From: Fomitopsis serialis
Taxonomy: Eukaryota; Basidiomycota; Agaricomycetes; Polyporales; Fomitopsidaceae
Assembly (NCBI RefSeq): GCF_022376445.1
Contig: NW_025955000.1
Coordinates: 186,001-250,000 of the forward strand
DNA: 64,000 nt
Direction: 5' to 3'
The translations under genes were made by a program, and so were the position numbers. Shown piece after piece: positions 55,728 through 64,000 of the stretch. Each line of letters begins with the position of its first letter. The stretch's first letter is position 1. Below the pieces are notes generated by a model. That model was given only the letters and a program-made list of their open reading frames with translations. It was not told where the DNA came from and did not search any database.

Positions 55728-57982
55728 TCACGCGCATCGCTCGAGCAGCGCCGGGTCCGTCGTCGTCGTCTGCACGACGGGCTCGCCCGCGGCGGTAACG
55801 TTGAACAGCACCTCCGCCGTCCCGTTCTGCCACACGGCCCACGCGGGCTTCAGGTCCGGCACGGCCTTGTCGTTCGGGTCGAGCGAGCTCACGACGGACA
55901 TGAACGACTGCGAGAATGACGTGATCAGCTCCGAGTTGTTGTAGGCCGGCGGGTTCGAGCTGCGTCGGGTCAGCGGGTGAACGGACGGCAGGGCGACGGA
56001 GCGTACGTGGGGAAGTAGTATTGTACGTCCTGTCCGTGGATGGCAGGCGGCACTGCGAACTCGCCCTAGGTCGGAAACGATGAGAAACGGCTTAGAAGCG
56101 CTATGGATGGGAAGTGTGGCACCTTGTACGCGTTATCTCCAAACGCTTCCAGAAGCAGATACGTCGGGCAGATGAAGATCGCTATGTCCAACGTCAGCCT
56201 GACAAGCAGCCAACACCGTACACCCAGTACACGTACACTCTCCCATGATACCAATGGCCTGCGCCAGAGTGTCGTTCAGCGCGGGGTCGCTCGTGTACTG
56301 CTCGACGATCGTCTGAATGATCGTCTGGTCGATCAGCGGGAAGAGCTGCGTGACATAGTCCGTGATGTTCGTCGGCGGCGTGGTCGTGTCGACGAAGTTG
56401 TACCCCTCGAACGAATTCGTGACCGAGAGGAGCACATTCTGCCTCGGACGTCAGCAAGCACCTATCAGGTTCGGAGGGAGGAGGACGCGCTTACGCCGTT
56501 GACGCGCCGCTTCTCGAGCGTCACGGTGGGCCGCTCGACGATGAATGTTCCGTCGACCACGGGGACGAAGACGTAGGTACCGTAGAAGTCCGCGTAGTTG
56601 ATTGCTGTGTTGGCGGTTTGGAGAGCGGAGGCGGAGGCGGAGCGCAGACACTCGAGCGCGCCGGAAGCAGACGAACAGCTGGATTCGACTGGGTCAGCCT
56701 AGATCGCGGTTACACGTTCGGTGAAGACTCACTTGGTTTGTGCCACCGTCTCAGAGAATATCTCCTGTATGGTGCGTGATGACCGGTGAGCCGGAGCACG
56801 TAAAGCGAGTCGCAAGAAGCGTACCTCGGGGATGGTGTCGTTGTAGTAGTACTGGAACGGCAGGAACGTCGAGCTAGTCATAGCAGCACGGAAGAGCGGA
56901 GGCTCTGTCTGCCCGCCGTGTGCTACGATGTGTTGCATAACGGAGCCCGCACCTATCGTCACTGCTGAGCCCTTGCCAACACTAAGCTTAGAGCAGAATA
57001 CTACTCGCCTGCCGATTCACCCCAGATCGTAACCTTTGCCGGATCACCGCCAAAGGACGAAATCTGTATTTCCATTCAGCATCAGGGTAGGTAAGCGTGA
57101 AGAGATCAGCAGCTAACGTGTTCCTGGACCCATTGCAACGCAAAGTTCTGGTCGACTGCCACGAACCCGTAAGAACCACGCGCGTCAGGCGCCTAACCCG
57201 AGGATGCACTCACGGAGACCCGCGTTGAGCGAACCGTTCGCCTTTACCTCGGAGCCTGGGAGGAAGCCGAAGACACCCAGCCTATACTGAATAGCAACAG
57301 CGATGACTCCGTAGTCGGACTCCTTGACGAGGTCTTGGCCGGAGTATATGCTTGCCGACCCGGCGATGTACCTGCGCGTCGTGCACTCAGTTGTCGAACT
57401 CTGTGAACATTGCAGACGAAGCCATACCCTCCGCCGTGGATCCAGACAACGACCGGCAGAGCCGCACCCGGCTGCAATTGTCCCGGGGTGTAAACACTGA
57501 TGGAGTCAGGCGTGAGTCCGTACTATATCAGGGCCAGACGAAGTGCGCACTTCAGGAAGAGACAGTCTTCGTCCTGGGAGGCGGCTCTCTTCTGGAGGGA
57601 TGACGGTCTGTAGGGGTTCGTACTGTTACCACCATACGCCGCCTGGTAGCATTGGTTAGGCGTCTCTGTTGCTTGCTGTACACCGGTAGTTGTCGCCGGC
57701 GTCTGCGGCGCCTGCCAGCGCAGTTCCCCTGATGAGAGCGTCAGCACTGAAGTACACCGCGGACTGTCTGCACTCACCAGTGGGGGCCTGTGCGAAGCGA
57801 ATACCGAAGAAGTAGGAAATGTTTGCATCGGGGTCGTACGTTCCCTGATATTGAGAATACCCGAGGTCTACGACAGGGGTCGACACATTGGCCCATCGAC
57901 CCTCGAGAGACGCAGAGGGCGAAGCCGCGACGAGCTTCGCGACTGCGAGGAGGTTCAACACGCTAGCGAACCCTACGATCAT
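55728..57982 (-). CDS. Secreted type B carboxylesterase/lipase (532 aa)
   Basis: Thirteen exons: 57778-57982, 57551-57728, 57428-57496, 57214-57371, 57118-57155, 57009-57063, 56825-56952, 56733-56764, 56495-56678, 56237-56438, 56123-56181, 56007-56065 and 55728-55959. All phases agree, giving 532 residues. There is a signal peptide (about 1-20), 'DEDCLFLNVYTPG', the oxyanion motif HGGG (148-151), nucleophile elbow GESAG (S233), acid E360 in 'TNSFEGYNF' and histidine H446 in 'PPAIHGQD'. This is a complete Ser-Glu-His triad of the cholinesterase/CRL-lipase fold. Intron 6 (56953-57008) uses a GC donor. Predicted extracellular ester hydrolase; natural substrate unknown. Confidence 0.93.
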
Positions 57983-59311
57983 GGCAGCAAGATCCGGTGG
58001 ACTTCCCTTCCAACGAAGGCAAAGGGGAGGAGGGCGTGCATCAAGTCGGAGAATTTATATACGTTGGTCGACGCAGTGTTCACAGCGCTGATCACACCCA
58101 CAACGCTGGGCAAATAGGATTGGAGCTAACGGGCAAGTTGGCCGACGGAAAGGGGGCGGCCGTCAGATGAGCGAACTATGTTCGGGAGCATGGGACGCAC
58201 CGCGCATCGAAGGCTTGCACTAACGGCAGTGCCGGAAATAGCGGACCGCTTACGAACCTCGGTCATTAGTTATCCTGGAGTCGAGACTGATCTGCACTAG
58301 AGGCATAGGTATGATGACCTCGCGATGTGAACTTCATGGCGCTGCTACTGTGCCGGCGGTACATTAGACACAACTCAAACTGCGAAACATCAACAGTGGT
58401 ACGAGTTCGACAGATGTTCCGAAGCGATATCATGGTTCGAGAACGCCGAAGGCAAGGAATGCTTCCTGAAAACTCACAAAGACCAGAAATATTCCCACTC
58501 GACATTTCTCCGCCAAGGACCGGCGTGTGTGCAGCGACGCTGGACACGTGCGACGCCCACGGGGTTGCACCCTGAGTCACCAGTCGTTTCAGCGCACAAG
58601 TGCAGAGAGGGGTGCAAAGTCGCAGGCGACGGTGGCCATTCAGTAGTAGTCCCGGCTTCGTCTGCTTGGTGGCAAGTCCAGCGCAGGTGGTTCGGTCATT
58701 GCTCAGGCACCGATCGGGTCGGCCTGGATACTCTGTAAACATCGATGCGTAATGGCCTCCTGTGCAATCAACGAAAGTCATGCACATATCATGGGCGACG
58801 TTGCACATGATACTCACCAGAAATCGTGAAAATATGACCAATCACGGCGCTGTTATGACCTCGGTCGCAACTTGTAGGGGGATGCCAGCGAAGGCTTCAT
58901 GCCATGCTGAACAGTCCTTCGAAGAATTGCACGTCAAAAGAGCTAGTCACAAACATGTGGCTGCAGCATTTATGTAACACGGAGAGTTGCAATGGCGGTA
59001 GCTCCAATTTTAATGTGGTGTCTCAGTCTGCACTGAGGTCGTGGTGGTGGGTGCGTGCACGAAGCGAGATCTTGATCCTCGGCCTCAACGATCGAGTTTG
59101 AGTGCACGTGCCACAGCAGATTTTGGGAAGCGCCGGCGAACAGACTGCCTACTTGATCGCTTTTCAGAGTTCAAACGTTCAAGGCCAATTTCAGGTAGTC
59201 TCCCTGGGCAGAGTAGACAATCTTTTCAGCCTCCACGCACTCCGGATATTTGTGCTCTCGCCCACTCTGCTCTGCTTCTCCGTCATCTCTGCACACAACG
59301 CCAAAGCAAAA
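57983..59311. other. Divergent region between carboxylesterase and UTP20
   Basis: About 1.3 kb holding both promoters. Open frames lack motifs. No RNA gene or repeat recognised. Confidence 0.5.
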
Positions 59312-62300
59312 ATGGAGGATGTTCGGCCTGCCAAGCGGTTTAAGGTGAGCTCTACGATCCTATACTGCTCAGTGCTCATGTGTCCGTAGCATCAATCCCA
59401 TAAGGATGCTCTGAAGGAGGTACACCTACCTTCGGCACTCGTCCAGAGCAAGTTCAACCATGGCATTGCTGTAAGCCTTCCGAAATCCGACTCACATAAC
59501 ACCGCTGACTTCTCGTGCAGGATAACGATTCGCATTTTCATGAAGCATTGAACGAATGGCGAGAGCTCAATCTGTCGCCGTCGTTTGTCAAATTTGCCAA
59601 TGCGTCCGATGGAATGTCAGCTTCCATGCCATTACTGCTTCACAATTGGCAGGCAGTGGTGGATCTCTGGCTGGATGCGCTAGAGTCAGCGGACGACGAA
59701 GGTTTGAAGGCTCTGTTAGAGTGCGTGCATGCTCATATTACTCTTTCACTGTACTGACGTTTTACGCAGCCTATTCCAAAAGCTCGCGCACGATCTCCGG
59801 ACGACTCTCGCTCCCAGTTACCCGCAGGTCCTCCGCCGCCTCACCCATCTCCTCCCCCGTTCTTTGTCTGCGTCAGCTTTGACTTCCCTCCTGGCGACCT
59901 TCTCCTCCCTATTCCGCTACGTCCTTGTCCCCTCTGTCGACGCAGAACTGCTCGAACAAGCATGGGCGATCTTCCGCGACACGCTCACGCGCTGCAATCC
60001 CGAGGTTCAGAGGGCGACAGCGGAGGTGTGGGGTGCGACGATCAGACGGCTGAAGGTGGCGGACCGGGAGGTGTGCGTACATTTGGTTGCGGGGAGCGCA
60101 GGTCACGGGCTGGCGGACGCGTGCGCGTGGGTGTTCGTGTCGGCTTGCAAGGTACGTACAACGAGTGCGCTTCATATGCAGATCCTGACGCTCCTACGAT
60201 AGAGCGTTTCACAGACGTTGCACACGGCGACGCCTTCTGTCATTCGGCCACTTATTGACTACTGCCTCGGTGCCGAGGACGAAGAAGCGTCATACACGCT
60301 CGTTCGGCGTGTGCTCACCGCCCTGATCCACCACTGCAAAGACAAGGAGCAGTTCTCCGGAGTCGCTGATGTACTGGTCAACATTTTTGAGGAGGAAAGC
60401 GCGAAGGAACCCGCAGACGAGGAGCGCCTCCGCCGTATGCTCGAGGTCGCCTCCGTCGCGTGCTCGATCAGGCAAGGATCGCGCATGAACCGTGAGTCCC
60501 ATCTTCGCCATAGCATATGGGAACTGACGACCCTCGCTCAGCAAAACACCTATCAACGATGCTTTCTCGCTTCCCCTCGCTTCCGCTCACATCCCCGCTC
60601 CACCCCGCCACCCTCAAGTTCTCCCTCTCCGTGCTCACCGCGGGCGATATGGCCCTCTGGGCCGGGCCCGGGCGCGCTGTCCTCTCGCGCGCCTTCGAGC
60701 AGCGCCCCGAGCTCGCGCTGGAGCTCTGCGGTGCGCTCGCAGAGCTCAACTGGGGCGGGTGGAAGCTGCTCGCGCTCCCACTCGTGCTGAAGAACTCAGG
60801 CGAGCTGCTGAAAACGATGCCACGGAGGATGATGGAGGTGCTTGCGGCGCTCGAGAGGGGTGGAAGGCTGGAGAAAGGCGCGGTGGATGTGGTGTGGAAG
60901 AAGAGGGTGTTGGATTGGGTAGAGGAGCGGTTTGGGGAGTGGGAGTTCAGCGAAGAGAACGTGAGTGCTGAGAAGCGACACGACGGTGTCTTTCACTGGT
61001 GAATGCTGACATGTAGGGAGCAGGTCCTGCTTCTGCATGATGTCCTCGCGCTCTCCAAACACCTGCCTACGATCGCCCCGATGCTCGTCCGGATCATCGA
61101 CTCATGCCTGAGTCAAGCAGATCCAGACCCGCAAACGGAGTATGCAGACTCATGTACAAATTCTGCCTGGGTGATCGGGGCATGTTTGGAATGCCTTTCG
61201 GCGCGGCCTTCAGAGGAATGGGGCAAAACCGCCGACATGTTGGTCTGGGCACGGACAATCGTCCTGAGATGGGGATGGTCCAGTAATGCGTTAGGCGGGC
61301 TCGTTTCTGTGGTTCAAGCCAGGTACGTTCTTCCGTATTCCTGAGGTATATGAGACACTGAAGTACGCTGTCCTAGCGGTTCGACGTCTCAGACTATCCC
61401 GTTCGAGGAGCTCTACCCTTTTCTTCAATCACCCTTACTTTCTCATTCTCGTCCTCTCCGACTTGCGTGTCTCCGGCTACTCGCTTCGTCATTGACAAAG
61501 GTAAACGAAGGGACGTCCGACGCTATCGAGCGCTGTTTGCAAGCAGAGGAGATCTCTCTGGACGTGAAAGGCTCTCGCGAGCGAGCGTTGCGGATCAACA
61601 GGTTGCCTGTTGTTGTGAGGGATGGGGATGACCGAGGAGCTGACATCGCGGCGAGATGGTCGATCGGTGAGCATTGCGCCCGAGTATACTGCCTGCACCT
61701 TCGCTCATGACATCTCGCAGCGCAACTGAAAGTCAATCTCCGCCCCTTGTGGATACCCGCAGCGCACACTATGTCGGCTCTGGCCGAGCGCTTCGGTGAC
61801 TTAGTCTGGGGCTTGCTCTTTGCAGAAGTGCAGGCTGCTACTAGCGACCGTGCGGCCAGTAGCGTCCCCAACTGGCTCCAGGAAGCAGAAGCAAGCGACG
61901 ACAACATTTGGGAGGAGGAACGCACGTGGAGAGATCCGAGTGCGCACAAAGTGCGCAGCGCTATGCAGAAGTGGTATCGTGGTGATGCGACCAAGCGCGC
62001 CGTCGTAATGGTGGGTTTCGCAACGTGTCGCCATCGCTGTACTGCAGGAGAACTGACCGTTGGACACAGGACCAAGATACTGGTGATCGCTTCGATGCAG
62101 CGTCGTACGAGCTCCAGCTCCTCTCTGCTCTGGGCGAATGCTCGTCGCTAGCCGAGAAGCACAGTCGAGACCTTGTCCCTCACTTCCTCGCACTCTCCAG
62201 TCCTTCGTCCACGTCCCCATCCAGACTCCCTCGGCATAAGCTCTCAGCATGGCTCACGCTCTTCTCAAAGTTCGTCAACCCGAAGGCGCTGCGTTCCACG

Positions 62301-64000
62301 GACACCCTACATGCTCTCTACACTTCCCTACTCTCGCACCCCGATCGCTCTCTCCAGCGACTCGCTCTTTCTTGCATCCTCACATACAAGAGCCCGCATC
62401 TAGTACCTCGGGAGGGTAATCTGAGGGAGCTTCTGGACGACACGCGATGGCGAGACGCCCTGACGCAGCTCGAGATCAGCGAGATCGCGGAGTCGGACAG
62501 GGCGGAGGTGGTCCCTGTCGTAATCCGTCTGCTGTTTGGGCTGATGCTCGAGAGACGAGGACGGGCGCGAGGAGCGGATCGGCGCGCAGCTGTGCTGTCT
62601 GCGTTCGGCGGCTGTCAGGACGAGGAGCTGTACCTCCTTGTCGAGCTAATGCTCCAGCCCATCATGCCGGACGGTACCCGGAAGACAGATCCCTTCGTGA
62701 TTCAATCTATACCGCCGGAGGTGTCGGAGAAGCAACAGATCGGCTTCTTGACCCTCCTGGGCGACGTTGTTAAGCAGCTGGGCTCGCGATTGGTCACTCG
62801 TTGGCCTGTCTTGCTGCAGGCTCTACTCGACGTGCTTGGCAGCGCTCAGCGTTGCATGAGCGCCCGCAGAGGTGAAGACGCGCAGGACGAAGACCAGGAC
62901 GGTGATGCAGAGTCGGACGACGAGGAAGGGAATGCAGCGGAAGGGACCTCGAGGAATACGAAGACAATACGGTCGCTCGGACTGAAGCGGTTTGCGGACT
63001 TCTTCCGATGCCCTGCTTCCTTCGACTTCACGCCCTACATGCCGGAGGTCTTTAGAGCCATCATCTCCCCTCGTCTCCCGAGGCTCGATCAAGAGAATAC
63101 TCAGGCACCTTCTGCGCTCCTAGAGCTATTCTACATATGGACTCTGCGAGATGATCATGTGAGATTGCTCATCGAGCATGATCAGCTCACTCTTCCCAAG
63201 GTCTATGACTGCCTCGTGGCGAGTAATGTCAAGCCTTCGGTCATCTCCAAGGTGTTGGACATCGCCGAGCACGTTGTATCGCTCAGTGCCGAAGATGAAC
63301 CCCTCCGCGAACAGCTGCTAAAGCCGCATGTCTCTGTGCTGTTGACGAATCTTTCCATCCTAGTCGAGCGTACGAGGGGTATCACTTCGGTGGCAGACAA
63401 CCTTGGTCGCCGGCAAATCGCCATCTTGTCGCAGATCGCTCCGTACCTGACCGATGCTACGCAGGCTTCCACTCTCCTGGCTCTGTTCTTCCCTCTCTTA
63501 CGCAAACCGTCAAAGCTCATCCCAGAGAAGGTCAAGGCGGATCTCGCAACTATCATGTGCTACCTCTTCCCTCTCGTTCCCGAGCTTTCCGATGAACATA
63601 GTGATACATTCTGCAAGACATTCGCATCCATTTCGCAGCTGTTCCAAGCTCTTCGGTCGAGACCAGCGCAAATGGCACTCCTGGCTGCCTTCAAGGCACT
63701 CGCAGCAGTCCATCCGTCCCTTTCCGGCCTGGCGGAGCTGATGGAGTCTCTCAACGCTTTTTCCACGAAGAGAATAGATGAGCCCGACTTCGATCGTCGT
63801 CTCGCAGCCTTCGCGTCGCTCAATGAAGTCATGTACAAGACCCTCTCTTCACAGCATTGGTTGCCGGTACTCTACAACATGCTCAGCTTCGTCCAAGATC
63901 CCGAGGAGCTCACCATCAGGAACAATGCTGCAATGGCCATGAAGCGTTTTGTCGAGGTTTTGGCCGACAAAATCGCTGTGTACGAGGCTACCTGGTCCAA
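59312..64000 (+). CDS. UTP20: UTP20-like U3 snoRNP / 90S pre-ribosome protein, 5' part (runs off the window)
   Basis: Ten exons so far: 59312-59344, 59390-59470, 59521-59720, 59770-60151, 60203-60491, 60542-60960, 61024-61322, 61377-61666, 61721-62010 and 62070 to beyond 64000. The introns are 45-63 nt. About 1404 residues are read, and UTP20 proteins usually exceed 2400, so roughly half is present. The N-terminus (KRFKHQSHKDAL, then 'LHNWQAVVDLWLDAL', 'QKLAHDLRTTL') and the long all-helical HEAT-like repeats fit UTP20, with an acidic low-complexity patch ('DEDQDGDAESDDEEG') before 'LGLKRFADFFR'. UTP20 is a nucleolar scaffold for 18S rRNA maturation in the small-subunit processome. Identification rests on recall of family sequence features. 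Confidence 0.85.

Overview
The window is nuclear DNA of a filamentous basidiomycete, most likely a wood-decay Agaricomycete of the Polyporales type. The evidence is GC-rich coding DNA cut by many 45-95 nt GT-AG introns, long intergenic spacers, a large family of F-box-like proteins of Polyporales style, CFEM proteins, a UTP20 orthologue and a nuclear tRNA-Glu with a 9-nt intron. There are no operons, CRISPR arrays or bacterial signals. Exon coordinates were worked out by hand from splice sites and frame continuity, with paralogues as guides.

Layout. 1-9.4 kb: tRNA-Glu(CUC), an F-box/LRR gene, two tandem CFEM genes on the minus strand (the first has lost its C-terminus by a frameshift), a decayed F-box gene and a further F-box relic. 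9.4-18.3 kb: housekeeping-like genes, namely a single-pass membrane protein with LEA-like repeats (minus), a RhoGAP protein (minus) and an MFS transporter (plus). 18.8-25.4 kb: an intact F-box gene, an internally deleted F-box copy, and a repeat-rich stretch with a dispersed 390-bp duplication. 25.6-29.3 kb: a CFEM gene followed by a secreted protein built of three 60-residue repeats. 30-36.8 kb: a Gfo/Idh/MocA oxidoreductase, a class V aminotransferase broken by two single-base deletions, and a second MFS transporter on the minus strand with four introns that its 16-kb paralogue lacks. 37.9-42 kb: two small secreted Thr-rich proteins and an F-box/LRR gene. 42.2-52.2 kb: duplicated, mostly decaying DNA containing a diverged third member of the repeat-protein family, a near-identical frameshifted inverted copy of the three-repeat gene, an inverted CFEM pseudogene, and direct and tandem repeats. 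52.8-64 kb: phosphatidylserine decarboxylase, a secreted carboxylesterase and the 5' half of UTP20.

The most unusual item is the repeat-protein family. The intact copy at 28,065-29,002 has a signal peptide, an acidic leader with repeated Ala-Arg junctions, and three almost identical basic, proline-rich 60-residue cores separated by acidic linkers that also end in Ala-Arg. This layout suggests a multi-core secreted peptide precursor, which is inference. It travels with a CFEM gene as a two-gene cassette that has been duplicated in inverted orientation about 20 kb away, where both genes are broken, and a third diverged single-core member with its own introns survives nearby.

Limits: no homology search was possible. 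Family names rest on recognised motifs, and the single-base lesions could be sequencing errors.
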